This document shows positions 1 to 7,603 of a stretch of DNA of 16,560 bases, piece after piece. This stretch comes from Chitinophagaceae bacterium (GTDB lineage Bacteria; Bacteroidota; Bacteroidia; Chitinophagales; Chitinophagaceae), in the NCBI GenBank assembly GCA_947483345.1, contig CANKNL010000032.1, positions 1 to 16,560 of the forward strand, in the 5' to 3' direction. Positions within the stretch are counted from its first letter, which is position 1. Every line of letters starts with the position of its first letter. The position numbers and the translations under genes were made by a program. The notes under the pieces were generated by a model that saw only the letters and a list, made by a program, of their open reading frames with translations, was not told where the DNA came from and ran no database searches.

Positions 1-1659
1 TTAATTCCCCAGCATCTCCCGGGCGTTCTGTAATGCAGCTGCAGTGGGCTTTTCGCCACTCATCATCTGTGCAATAGTGGTGATTCTTTCCTCATTATTT
101 AACAGCCGGATAGAAGTAACGATCTTATCTTTTTCAATGGCCTTATACACAAAATAATGGGCATTGGCCCTGGCCGCAATTTGTGGTTGATGGGTAATAG
201 AGATGACCTGATGAGAACTGCTAAGTTCTTTCATGATATGGCCAACCTGCTTGGCAGCCTCACCGCTGATACCGGTGTCGATCTCATCAAATATTAAAGT
301 TGGCAACTGCAATTTTTTAGCCACCAGCGATTTTATACAAAGCATCAGTCTGCTCAACTCTCCGCCACTGGCTACTTTACGCAATGGTTCAAACCGATTG
401 CTTTTGTTGGCATCAAATAAAAATTCAATTTTGTCAACACCAAACTCACCAAGGTTATCCAATGGATCTACTGATACCATAAACCGGGCATTGGGCATCC
501 CAACCTCTGCTAATAAATGATTAATATTTCCCTTAAACGGATCAATGGTTTTTATACGATTGTCAGAAATTATTTTTGCGGCTTGATCACATTGCAACCG
601 AAGTGCTGCTGTTTGCTTTTCTTTTAGTTGAATGGCTTCGCTGATGTTAAAAATCTCATTCAGCTTAACTTGTAATTCATCTCTCAAAGCTAATAACTCC
701 CCTGTAGTTGTTACATGGTGTTTCTTTTGTAATTTATAGCCCATTGAAATCCGGTCATTAACCAACTGTATACGCTCCGCACTGTAATGAACATTATTAT
801 TGATTTGCTCCAATTCTTCTGCAATATCAGTCAGTTCCAATTGGGTACTTTGTAATCTTTTAGCCAGATCGGCAATACCGGTATGATACTGATCCAGTGC
901 ATGTAATTTTTGGTACAACGATTTTAATTGTGACACAATTGGCTCCTCGCTTTCCTGTAATCCGTAACAAATGCCTGCAAGTTCCTGCTTTACATTTTCG
1001 GCATTACTCAACAATTTTAATTCTGCATCCAGTTCTTCCAGTTCATTTTCTTTTAGTCCGGCTTCTTCCAATTCATCGAATAAAAATTTGTTATAATCCA
1101 GTGCCGCATTGGCGGCCAACTGCTCAGCCTGCAGTTCGGCCAAATCTTTTTTTGTTTTTTTGTATTGCTGAAAAATCTGTTGATATTGAATCACTAATTC
1201 GGCATTACCTGCCAGGGCATCCAGCACTTCCTGCTGAAAATAAGAGGAACTCAGTTCCTGGGTATCAAACTGCTGGTGCAGATCAACCAGTAAAGTACTG
1301 AGTGCCTTTAGTTGATTGAGGTTAACCGGTGTATCATTGATAAAGGCCCTTGATTTACCATTTGCGCCTATCTCTCGCCTGATCATCAAATCCTCTTCTG
1401 TATCGAGGTCGTTTTCCTTTAAAAATTCCCTGATGGCTTTATTATTCCTCGCTTTAAAACTGCCTTCCACCACAGCTTTTTTTTCTTTTTGCTGCAGCAC
1501 TGTACTGTCTGCCCTGTCGCCCAGTATCAGGCTTAATGCGCCCATTAAAATGCTTTTACCAGCACCAGTCTCTCCGGTAATGATATTCAGTTTATCCGAA
1601 AAATCAATGTCCAGTTCATTAATGATGGCGTAGTTCTGTATGTGTAATTTTTGAAGCAT
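1..1659 (-). CDS. recN: DNA repair protein RecN
   Basis: SMC-like ATPase of recombinational double-strand break repair, acting in the cytoplasm on broken DNA ends. The 552-residue length is normal for RecN. A Walker A motif GETGAGKS lies at residues 29-36, after the family-typical opening MLQKLHIQNYAII. An ABC signature (ASGGELSRLML) lies near residue 430 and a Walker B motif (LIFDEIDTG) near 456-464, followed by a SITHQPQIAA segment. The middle, about residues 150-370, is rich in Glu, Leu and Lys as expected for the coiled-coil arms. The stop codon is the first three bases of the window, so the gene is complete but what lies downstream is unseen. It is on the same strand as the zinc-ribbon and nif3 genes but separated from them by a hairpin terminator, so it probably has its own promoter. 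Identification is secure. Confidence 0.97.
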   Translation of the reverse strand: MLQKLHIQNYAIINELDIDFSDKLNIITGETGAGKSILMGALSLILGDRADSTVLQQKEKKAVVEGSFKARNNKAIREFLKENDLDTEEDLMIRREIGANGKSRAFINDTPVNLNQLKALSTLLVDLHQQFDTQELSSSYFQQEVLDALAGNAELVIQYQQIFQQYKKTKKDLAELQAEQLAANAALDYNKFLFDELEEAGLKENELEELDAELKLLSNAENVKQELAGICYGLQESEEPIVSQLKSLYQKLHALDQYHTGIADLAKRLQSTQLELTDIAEELEQINNNVHYSAERIQLVNDRISMGYKLQKKHHVTTTGELLALRDELQVKLNEIFNISEAIQLKEKQTAALRLQCDQAAKIISDNRIKTIDPFKGNINHLLAEVGMPNARFMVSVDPLDNLGEFGVDKIEFLFDANKSNRFEPLRKVASGGELSRLMLCIKSLVAKKLQLPTLIFDEIDTGISGEAAKQVGHIMKELSSSHQVISITHQPQIAARANAHYFVYKAIEKDKIVTSIRLLNNEERITTIAQMMSGEKPTAAALQNAREMLGN

Positions 1660-1678
1660 AAGATCACTTAACGGTTAG

Positions 1679-1694
1679 GCAAATTAGCAAATTA
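1679..1694 (-). promoter_or_regulatory. Possible recN promoter element (tandem TAATTTGC)
   Basis: Two head-to-tail copies of TAATTTGC (minus strand) lie about 20-35 bases upstream of the recN start. Each resembles the Bacteroidota -7 element TAnnTTTG, but is one base short between TA and TTTG or has one mismatch when aligned. This is the only promoter-like sequence between the upstream terminator and recN. Role inferred from position only. Confidence 0.25.
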
Positions 1695-1723
1695 AGCAGT
1701 AGCATTGATAATTATTTTATATA

Positions 1724-1752
1724 AAAAGAGCTCACATTTTGTGAGCTCTTTT
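1724..1752 (-). terminator. Rho-independent terminator after the nif3/zinc-ribbon operon
   Basis: A perfect 12-bp inverted repeat (AAAAGAGCTCAC / GTGAGCTCTTTT) with a 5-base loop lies 25 bases past the stop of the zinc-ribbon gene. Read on the minus strand, the stem ends in a run of five T followed by AT-rich sequence. The other strand also gives a short T run (CTCTTTTAT), so it could work in both directions, but no plus-strand gene ends here. It separates the upstream operon from recN. Confidence 0.85.
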
Positions 1753-1777
1753 ATATCTTGTATCCGTTATCTGTAGC

Positions 1778-2533
1778 TTATTTTACCACAACCGAATCAT
1801 TCAAATCTGCATCAACCAAAATACGACCACAGTTTTCGCAAACCATGATCTTTTTACGCAATTTGATTTCACTTTGTTTTTGAGGAGGAATGGCATGGAA
1901 ACAACCACCGCAACTGTCTCTTTCCACAGCAACTACTGCCAGCCCGTTACGATAATTTTTACGTATGCGGTCATAACTGGTCAATAATCGTTCATCAGCG
2001 TGTTTTCTGGCATTTTCAGCATCTTTATTATAATGCTTTTCTTCTTTCTCTGTTTCGCTGATGATTTTTTCCAGTTCGCCTTTTTTACCAACAAGGTGTC
2101 CATCTTTATTGGCTACTGCTTTTTTAGCAATCTCAAGTTGCCTTGCTTTTTCGGCAATTTCTTCGGTTGCATCTTTGATGTGTTTTTCGCAAAGCTTTAT
2201 TTCTAAAGTCTGCATTTCTATTTCCTTATTGATGGCTTCAAACTCACGGTTATTTTTTACGTTATCACTTTGTTTTTCGTATTTTTTAACCAATGCATCA
2301 GCCTCTTTGATGCCTTCTTTCTTTTGGGCAATAAATTCCTGGATACCATTTATCTCTTCTTCCACACGGGTTTGCCTTGCATGTAAGCCTTCAATTTCAT
2401 CTTCCAGGTCTTTTACCTCCATCGGTAACTCGCCTTTCAAAATTTGAATTTCATCCAGCTTACAATCTACTTTTTGCAAAAGTACCAATGCGCTTAATTT
2501 TTCTTCAATTGAGAATTCTTTAACTGCGGTCAT
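1778..2533 (-). CDS. C4-type zinc-ribbon coiled-coil protein (COG1579/DUF164-like)
   Basis: A 251-residue protein with a long charged coiled coil (about residues 10-190, rich in Glu and Lys) and a C-terminal zinc ribbon. The four zinc ligands are visible as CGGC at residues 208-211 and CENC at 232-235, spaced 20 residues apart. This is the layout of the COG1579 family, whose members include Helicobacter FlgZ/HP0958 and chlamydial CdsZ. Those act as nucleic-acid-binding or chaperone-like factors, but the role in Bacteroidota is not established. It begins 28 bases after the nif3 stop codon on the same strand, a pairing I know from other Bacteroidota, and it is followed by a strong terminator. 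Cytoplasmic, with no signal peptide. Family assignment is firm; function is open. Confidence 0.9.
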   Translation of the reverse strand: MTAVKEFSIEEKLSALVLLQKVDCKLDEIQILKGELPMEVKDLEDEIEGLHARQTRVEEEINGIQEFIAQKKEGIKEADALVKKYEKQSDNVKNNREFEAINKEIEMQTLEIKLCEKHIKDATEEIAEKARQLEIAKKAVANKDGHLVGKKGELEKIISETEKEEKHYNKDAENARKHADERLLTSYDRIRKNYRNGLAVVAVERDSCGGCFHAIPPQKQSEIKLRKKIMVCENCGRILVDADLNDSVVVK

Positions 2534-2561
2534 CTTATTTTTGAAGTTTGATATTTTGAAA

Positions 2562-3659
2562 TTACAGGAAGTAATGCACCGGATTGGTTATTACGCCTGT
2601 TTTTAGGACGGCAAAGGTAGGGAATTTTTGACTCAAAATATCAAATAACAGGTCAATTGTGAACTGTTCACTCTCAAAATGCCCGATATCGGCAATAACC
2701 AGCCTGTCATTAGCATCAAAAAACTCGTGGTATTTAATATCGCCTGTTATGAAGAAATCCGCGCTGGTGGCTATAGCAGCCCCTATCAAAAAGCTGCCGG
2801 CACCACCGCAGAGGGCTACTTTTTTAACCGGTTTGTTCAGTAAATTTGTATGCCGTATTACTGACAGATTAAATTTTTCTTTCAACAGTGCCAGAAAATC
2901 ATTTTCGGCAAGCGATTGTGGCAATTCACCAACCAAACCACTGCCCTGCTGGTGGTTTTGGTTATCCAGCGAAATGATATCATAAGCCACTTCTTCATAA
3001 GGATGAGCCGCAATCATTGCTTGTATTATAGGTTGTTGGTACCAGACAGGAAAAATCATTTCCATTTTTATCTCCGCTTCTATATGCCGTACACCCTTTT
3101 TACCTACATGGGGATTGGCCGCTTCACCAGCTTTATAAGTACCCTCTCCAAGCGTATTAAAACTGCACTCACTATAATTGCTAATATGTCCCGCACCGGC
3201 TTCAAAAATGGCTGAACGCACTTGTTCTGCCTGATTAACCGGCACAAAAGTGAAGAGTTTTTTTAGCACATCTTTTTTGGGTTGCAGAATTTTTCGATTT
3301 ATCAAACCCAGTTTATCGGCAATGGCAGCATTAACACCATGAAGCACATTATCTAAATTGGTATGAATGGCGTAAATGGCAATATCATTTTTAATAGCTG
3401 TGATGATCGCTTTTTCTACATCATTTTTACCGGTTATTTTCCTAAGCCCGCTAAAAATGATGGGGTGATGCGCTATAATAAGGTTGCATTTTTTTTCAAT
3501 GGCTTCCATTACCACGGCTTCCGTTGCATCCAAAGTATTGATGATCCCTGTACAATTCCAATCACTATTGCCGGTAAGTAACCCGGCATTGTCATAACTT
3601 TCCTGCAACGATAGCGGCGCCAGGGTTTCTAAAAAAGAAGTAATTTCCAGTATCTTCAT
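2562..3659 (-). CDS. Nif3-like dinuclear metal centre protein
   Basis: A 365-residue member of the Nif3/YbgI/YqfO family, which forms toroidal hexamers with two metal ions per subunit. Metal ligands can be placed by motif: H64-H65 in IIAHHPIIFSG, H99 and D103 in IHTNLDN, and H327 and E331 in IGHFESEQ, the last pair with the same spacing as in E. coli YbgI. The length and a roughly 100-residue stretch between the two metal-binding halves (about residues 130-235) fit the long YqfO-type form with an inserted PII/CutA-like domain. The biochemical role is uncertain; a link to cyclohydrolase-like chemistry has been suggested for the family. First gene of the operon with the zinc-ribbon gene, and divergent from the M32 peptidase gene with only 16 bases between the starts. 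Confidence 0.93.
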   Translation of the reverse strand: MKILEITSFLETLAPLSLQESYDNAGLLTGNSDWNCTGIINTLDATEAVVMEAIEKKCNLIIAHHPIIFSGLRKITGKNDVEKAIITAIKNDIAIYAIHTNLDNVLHGVNAAIADKLGLINRKILQPKKDVLKKLFTFVPVNQAEQVRSAIFEAGAGHISNYSECSFNTLGEGTYKAGEAANPHVGKKGVRHIEAEIKMEMIFPVWYQQPIIQAMIAAHPYEEVAYDIISLDNQNHQQGSGLVGELPQSLAENDFLALLKEKFNLSVIRHTNLLNKPVKKVALCGGAGSFLIGAAIATSADFFITGDIKYHEFFDANDRLVIADIGHFESEQFTIDLLFDILSQKFPTFAVLKTGVITNPVHYFL

Positions 3660-3675
3660 TTTGCTAAATTAAAAT

Positions 3676-5175
3676 ATGAATTCGAAAGAACTGTATAACC
3701 AGTATAAAACAAAGATGCAAAAAATTGCTGACGTTAAATACGCTTCAGCCGTTTTACAATGGGATCAGGAAACTTATCTCCCTCCCAAAGGCAATGCGAT
3801 CAGGGGCCGACAAATTGCCACGCTCAGTGAAATGGCCCATCAGCAATTTACAGAAGAGGCAACTGGCGATCTGTTGAATGCGCTCATGAGCAAAAATGAT
3901 TTAACTGATAAGGAACAAAAAAATGTATTGCTTAGCCTGGAAGATTTTAACAAAAGTAAAAAACTGAGCAGCGATTTTGTTCGCCGGATGAGTGAAGCTG
4001 TAAATACAGGCTTTCATGCCTGGATACAGGCACGAAAAGACAACTCATTTACCAGTTTTAAACAGCCCCTGGATGCATTGATACAATTAAAAAAACAAGA
4101 AGCCGATTTACTGGGCTATCAGCAGCATCCTTACAATGCACTGATGAATGATTATGATAAAGGACTTACTGTAAACATAGTTGATAAAATATTTTCTGAT
4201 CTGAAACCACAATTATCTGCCCTGCTTAATACCATACAAAACAAACCACAAATAGATAATTCTTTTTTAAAAAAGCATTTTAAAAAAGACAGCCAATGGC
4301 AGTTTGGCATGGCTATTTTAAAACAGATGAATTTTGATTTTGAAGCAGGCAGGCAGGATATCAGTGAACATCCTTTCACCATCAACTTTAATAATAACGA
4401 TGTTAGAATAACGACAAGAATTGATGAAAATGATTTTGGCAATATGACCTGGAGCTGCATACATGAAGCTGGCCATGCCTTATATGAGCAGGGATTACCC
4501 GGAGATGAATATGGCTTGCCCCTTGGGGAATATTGCAGTTTAACTATTCATGAAAGCCAGAGCAGACTTTGGGAAAATAATGTGGGCCGTGGCCTTTCTT
4601 TTTGGCAACATCATTACCCTTTACTTAATACCGTTTTTCCAGATCAATTTAAAGGCATTGATGTTGAACAGTTTTATAAAGGCATCAATAAAGTTCAGCC
4701 TTCTTTAATACGCACCGAAGCCGATGAACTTACCTATCATTTTCATGTGATGATACGCTATGAAATTGAAAAAATGCTGATTGAAGGCAGTCTTAAAACT
4801 AAAGATATACCCGACTGCTGGAATAGTTATTACAACGACTATTTAGGCGTACAGGTACCCGATGATAAAAGAGGTTGTTTACAGGATGTACACTGGAGTC
4901 ATGGTAGTTTTGGGTATTTTGCCACATACAGTTTAGGCAGTTTATATGCTGCGCAATTGTATGCTGCCATAAACAGGCAAAACCCAACTTTAGAAAATGA
5001 ATTAGCTTTAGGCAACAATACAGCTTTACTACAATGGCTCAGGCAACAAATTCACCAGTATGGTCGTTATCATACTTCTGAGGAGCTGTGCAAAAAAGCC
5101 ACAGGCGAAACCTTAAACAGTGCTTATTTTATTAATTATGCCGCTAAGAAATATAACGGGATTTATACCCTATAA
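3676..5175 (+). CDS. Carboxypeptidase M32 (thermostable carboxypeptidase family)
   Basis: Zinc metallocarboxypeptidase that removes residues from peptide C-termini. At 499 residues it is the usual family length. The HEXXH motif is HEAGH at residues 263-267, and the third ligand is E293 in the conserved HESQSRLWEN block. The 30-residue spacing from H263 to E293 matches that of Pyrococcus furiosus carboxypeptidase. The conserved IRTEADELTYHFHVMIRYE segment and the C-terminal GSLYAAQLY region are also present. There is no signal peptide, so it is probably cytoplasmic and works in peptide turnover. The start is the ATG 16 bases from the nif3 start. The small lipoprotein gene follows 10 bases after the stop, so the two are probably co-transcribed. 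Identification is secure; the physiological substrate is not visible. Confidence 0.95.
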   Translation: MNSKELYNQYKTKMQKIADVKYASAVLQWDQETYLPPKGNAIRGRQIATLSEMAHQQFTEEATGDLLNALMSKNDLTDKEQKNVLLSLEDFNKSKKLSSDFVRRMSEAVNTGFHAWIQARKDNSFTSFKQPLDALIQLKKQEADLLGYQQHPYNALMNDYDKGLTVNIVDKIFSDLKPQLSALLNTIQNKPQIDNSFLKKHFKKDSQWQFGMAILKQMNFDFEAGRQDISEHPFTINFNNNDVRITTRIDENDFGNMTWSCIHEAGHALYEQGLPGDEYGLPLGEYCSLTIHESQSRLWENNVGRGLSFWQHHYPLLNTVFPDQFKGIDVEQFYKGINKVQPSLIRTEADELTYHFHVMIRYEIEKMLIEGSLKTKDIPDCWNSYYNDYLGVQVPDDKRGCLQDVHWSHGSFGYFATYSLGSLYAAQLYAAINRQNPTLENELALGNNTALLQWLRQQIHQYGRYHTSEELCKKATGETLNSAYFINYAAKKYNGIYTL

Positions 5176-5185
5176 AATAAATTTA

Positions 5186-5644
5186 ATGATGAGATTATTT
5201 TACAAAAAAATGCCTGTTTTTTTGGTCATTATACCACTCTTATTTGTTTTTAACAGCTGCAGTAAAAGTACGGCTGAAGCCATACAAACAACCTATGCAC
5301 AACAGCAGTTTGAAGATAATATTCTCAACAAAAATTTCAGAGTGTATTTAGCAACAGATAATGGCAGTGACCTAACGTTACAGTATAGTGGCTATACCTT
5401 TATGCTGTTTAAATCGACCTATTATAACGGGCCAATGACCGCTGTTAAAAACGCCGTTACTTACAACGGCACCTGGAGCAGTAATGATGATTACAGCAAA
5501 TTGGTAATTACCTTTCCCTCAGTACCAACTGAATTTATTTTTTTAAACCGGGATTGGAAATTTACTAAAAAATCGCTACCTATTATGGAACTGGCTCCCT
5601 GGGGCACTTTAGAGCCCAAGGTATTGCACATGGAAAGATTTTAG
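5186..5644 (+). CDS. Small lipoprotein of unknown function
   Basis: A 152-residue predicted lipoprotein. The N-terminus has a basic start (RLFYKK), a hydrophobic stretch (VFLVIIPLLFVF) and a lipobox FNSC with the lipid-bearing Cys at residue 25, followed by Ser-Lys-Ser. The open frame extends upstream to an ATG at 5120 inside the peptidase gene, but the signal peptide begins at the tandem ATG codons at 5186 and 5189, so I place the start there. The mature part contains Tyr-rich, beta-like segments (TLQYSGYTFMLF, YNGTWSSNDDYSKLVITF) that recall lipocalin-like lipoproteins of this phylum; that resemblance is an impression, not a match. It lies 10 bases after the M32 gene. Its stop codon directly touches the stop of the convergent acyl-CoA-binding protein gene. 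Confidence 0.8.
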   Translation: MMRLFYKKMPVFLVIIPLLFVFNSCSKSTAEAIQTTYAQQQFEDNILNKNFRVYLATDNGSDLTLQYSGYTFMLFKSTYYNGPMTAVKNAVTYNGTWSSNDDYSKLVITFPSVPTEFIFLNRDWKFTKKSLPIMELAPWGTLEPKVLHMERF

Positions 5645-5902
5645 TTACCCCTTCAACTTATTTACCAGGTCAATATATTGCTGCATCCCCGCTTCAGATG
5701 TCATTCCCTTTAATGAAGACCAGGCATCGTATTTGGCTTTATTTACAAAATCAAAAGGATTGGTTGGTGCTTCCCCACTTACATCGCCTTCGGTTGATTG
5801 CTTGTATAAAGAATACAGTTGTAAAAGTATGTCATTGCCAGGCTTTTCTGTTAGCGATTTACTATCCGTTATCGCTTTTTCAAATTGTGCTTTAAGTTCC
5901 AT
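5645..5902 (-). CDS. Acyl-CoA-binding protein (ACBP family)
   Basis: An 85-residue protein matching the whole ACBP fold of four helices, which binds long-chain acyl-CoA esters and buffers or carries them in the cytoplasm. Diagnostic parts are LYSLYKQSTEGDV (Y30, Y33 and K34, corresponding to the ligand-contact Tyr/Lys positions), NKAKYDAW (K55, K57, W61), LKGMTSE and QQYIDLV (Y76). The size equals that of animal ACBP (about 86-90 residues). ACBPs are near-universal in eukaryotes and scattered in bacteria. The gene is on the same strand as the OmpA gene but 144 bases away, and it has its own promoter-like sequence, so it is probably transcribed separately. The 3' end abuts the lipoprotein gene. 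Confidence 0.93.
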   Translation of the reverse strand: MELKAQFEKAITDSKSLTEKPGNDILLQLYSLYKQSTEGDVSGEAPTNPFDFVNKAKYDAWSSLKGMTSEAGMQQYIDLVNKLKG

Positions 5903-5916
5903 CTTTGAGTTTTATA

Positions 5917-5936
5917 CAAAGCTAGGCAAATGCCTA
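5917..5936 (-). promoter_or_regulatory. Candidate -7 promoter box and overlapping palindrome upstream of the ACBP gene
   Basis: On the minus strand, TAGCTTTG at 5924-5917 fits the Bacteroidota -7 consensus TAnnTTTG exactly and lies 15 bases before the ACBP start codon, which would give a very short leader. I see no clear TTTG at -33. A 14-base palindrome TAGGCAAATGCCTA (5923-5936; perfect 5-base arms, 4-base centre) shares two bases with the box, as an operator might. Site inferred from consensus and position. Confidence 0.45.
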
Positions 5937-6030
5937 ATATATTTTTTCACTAAAATAAAAGGATTTCAGATTCATTTTTAGAGGGATAGCCCCGCAAATG
6001 CAAAATGGTAAAATTTTTTAAATGAAAAGG

Positions 6031-6043
6031 CTGTAAACTACAG
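6031..6043 (-). terminator. Weak hairpin after the OmpA gene
   Basis: CTGTA-AAC-TACAG forms a perfect 5-bp stem with a 3-base loop, starting 3 bases past the OmpA stop codon. On the minus strand it is followed by CCTTTTCATTT. The stem is short and the T tract interrupted, so this is a weak candidate for termination between the OmpA and ACBP genes. Confidence 0.3.
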
Positions 6044-6046
6044 AAT

Positions 6047-7423
6047 TCACTGGCTTCTGATTATGGTTATTTCCACCCTTCTGTTACGCCATTGCTGTTT
6101 TGAATCAATGGGTCGGCTTGCGCCATAAAATGATGATCTTATTCTGGATGCCGCAATTTGATAACTCAAAAAATAATCACGTGACATTCTGGCCCTGTCG
6201 GCCGATACCTGCCTATTACCAGCTGCTGTTCCAAAATTATCAGCATGGCCGGTTATATTGATTTTTAAAGTGTTATCAGCTTTTAAAATCTCAACAATAT
6301 TTTTTAAAACAGCAAAGGCATCCGGTAATAAAATTGATCTGTCAAAATCAAAATTGATGCGGTAGGTCATAGAATCGGATGACGCACTTAATAATTCTGC
6401 CCCTTCAACAACAGGTAACGGGCAGCCCGAATTTTCGATAGTGCCTTTTAAATCTGGGCATTTATCAGTTGTATCTAAAACGCCATCGGCATCTCTGTCG
6501 GGCAAAGGGCAACCATGATTTTCTTTGGGCCCTTTTATTGTTATGCATTTATCGATCTCATCATGTAAACCATCGCCATCAGTATCTGGTATGGGGCATC
6601 CATGATATCTGTAAACACCTGCCACGTCTTTACATTGATCATCTTTATCGGCCATGCCGTCTCCATCACTATCGGGGCAGCCATAAACCGTTCCTTTTTC
6701 GGTAGGGCATTTATCATTTGTATCAGGTACTTGATCACCATCACTGTCTGCATCATTTAACAGCAGCTCCTTATTTGCTAATTCTTTAGCCGGGATCTCT
6801 TTTTTAGTTTTTGATTTTTTGACAATTTTACCCGGTTTACCCTGCTGGGCAAACCCAATTGAGTAAACCATATAATCATTATTAATACCAGATGTTAAAG
6901 CCATTCGCCATTGGGCCTGAATAAAAATAAAGCCTGTTTCCCTTAACCGAAATTGCAATCCAGTACCAACCGGTGTATAAAGCGCAAATTGATTACCGAA
7001 ATATCCCGCCCCAATTCCCACGGTTAAAAAGGGATTGAGGGCCTTGTCGTTTTTAAAAGCCCGCAAATGAAGTAAAGCATCCAATTGGGTACTAAAGCCT
7101 GCCTGTCCAACACTATCCCCCTTTACAAATAAGGCCGGAAAATTGGAAAAGGTTCCTCCCAGATTTCCTGAAAGATCAATATGAGGAAGCAGCGTTTTCC
7201 AATAACTCACAGTAATTCCAAATGAGCTGTTACCTGATTTGAAAATACTTTTTTGTTTAAAGGCATAACTAAATGAAGAATCTTTTACGTGCTTTACAAA
7301 GCTGTAATCCGCTAAACTGATATTGTATGAGAACAAACCTAATTTTTGGAAAGCTTTTTGACCTTTACCAACCATAAAAGAAACACATAGAATTAGTATG
7401 AATACCGGTTTTTGAGATTTCAT
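6047..7423 (-). CDS. OmpA-family outer-membrane protein with thrombospondin type 3 repeats
   Basis: Probable outer-membrane protein that anchors to peptidoglycan. From the chosen ATG at 7423 it has 458 residues: a signal peptide (MKSQKPVFILILCVSFMVGK), a membrane-type domain with alternating beta segments (about 25-193), a Lys-rich linker (196-218), four calcium-binding TSP3 repeats (224-338) and an OmpA C-terminal domain (353-458). In the OmpA domain GHADNFG (392-398), with D395, and R410 in SADRAR correspond to peptidoglycan-contact positions; Ala replaces the usual Thr in GHTDN. The frame is open for 34 more codons upstream, but that extension (KKWVIPKTTYTRF and neighbours) precedes a good signal peptide and is unlikely to be translated. 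It diverges from the PKD giant, 180 bases away. Proteins of this layout are common beside T9SS surface modules. Confidence 0.9.
   Translation of the reverse strand: MKSQKPVFILILCVSFMVGKGQKAFQKLGLFSYNISLADYSFVKHVKDSSFSYAFKQKSIFKSGNSSFGITVSYWKTLLPHIDLSGNLGGTFSNFPALFVKGDSVGQAGFSTQLDALLHLRAFKNDKALNPFLTVGIGAGYFGNQFALYTPVGTGLQFRLRETGFIFIQAQWRMALTSGINNDYMVYSIGFAQQGKPGKIVKKSKTKKEIPAKELANKELLLNDADSDGDQVPDTNDKCPTEKGTVYGCPDSDGDGMADKDDQCKDVAGVYRYHGCPIPDTDGDGLHDEIDKCITIKGPKENHGCPLPDRDADGVLDTTDKCPDLKGTIENSGCPLPVVEGAELLSASSDSMTYRINFDFDRSILLPDAFAVLKNIVEILKADNTLKINITGHADNFGTAAGNRQVSADRARMSRDYFLSYQIAASRIRSSFYGASRPIDSKQQWRNRRVEITIIRSQ
6410..6754 (-). repeat. Four thrombospondin type 3 repeats (within the OmpA gene)
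   Basis: Residues 224-338 hold four units, each with a DxDxDG-type calcium loop (DADSDGD, DSDGDGMAD, DTDGDGLHD, DRDADGVLD) and a D-x-C plus GCP cysteine pair. Such Asp-rich stalks are stiff when calcium is bound and here separate the barrel from the periplasmic OmpA domain. Confidence 0.85.
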
Positions 7424-7603
7424 AATGAACTTGTCAGGACCACTAAAACGTGTATATGTTGTTTTTGGTATAACCCATTTTTTTATTAATATATTTTCAT
7501 GAGTAAATAATATATAAAAACACAATTTTTTTCTTCAAAAAAGAGTTTAATCTTATAAGTAAACCTATTTTATCCATAATCCTAAAAACAACGAAATCAA
7601 GGA
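7424..7603. promoter_or_regulatory. Divergent intergenic region between the OmpA and PKD genes
   Basis: This 180-base, strongly AT-rich stretch must hold the promoters of two divergent surface genes if the chosen starts are right. I found no exact TAnnTTTG on either strand; the nearest on the plus strand is TATTTTAT near 7567, with two mismatches. No hairpin or palindrome stood out. The PKD start codon is directly preceded by AAGGA, which is too close to serve as a normal ribosome-binding site. Confidence 0.4.

Noticed and set aside
5120..5185. Longer form of the small lipoprotein starting inside the peptidase gene
   Set aside because: It would put 22 extra residues before a complete lipoprotein signal peptide and overlap the M32 gene by 56 bases; the tandem ATG at 5186/5189 fits far better.
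5698..5981. Two plus-strand frames over the ACBP gene
   Set aside because: The ACBP frame on the minus strand is a full match to a known fold; the plus-strand frames are its shadows.
7424..7525. 34-residue N-terminal extension of the OmpA protein
   Set aside because: The extension is polar and basic and would bury the signal peptide that starts at the ATG ending at 7423.
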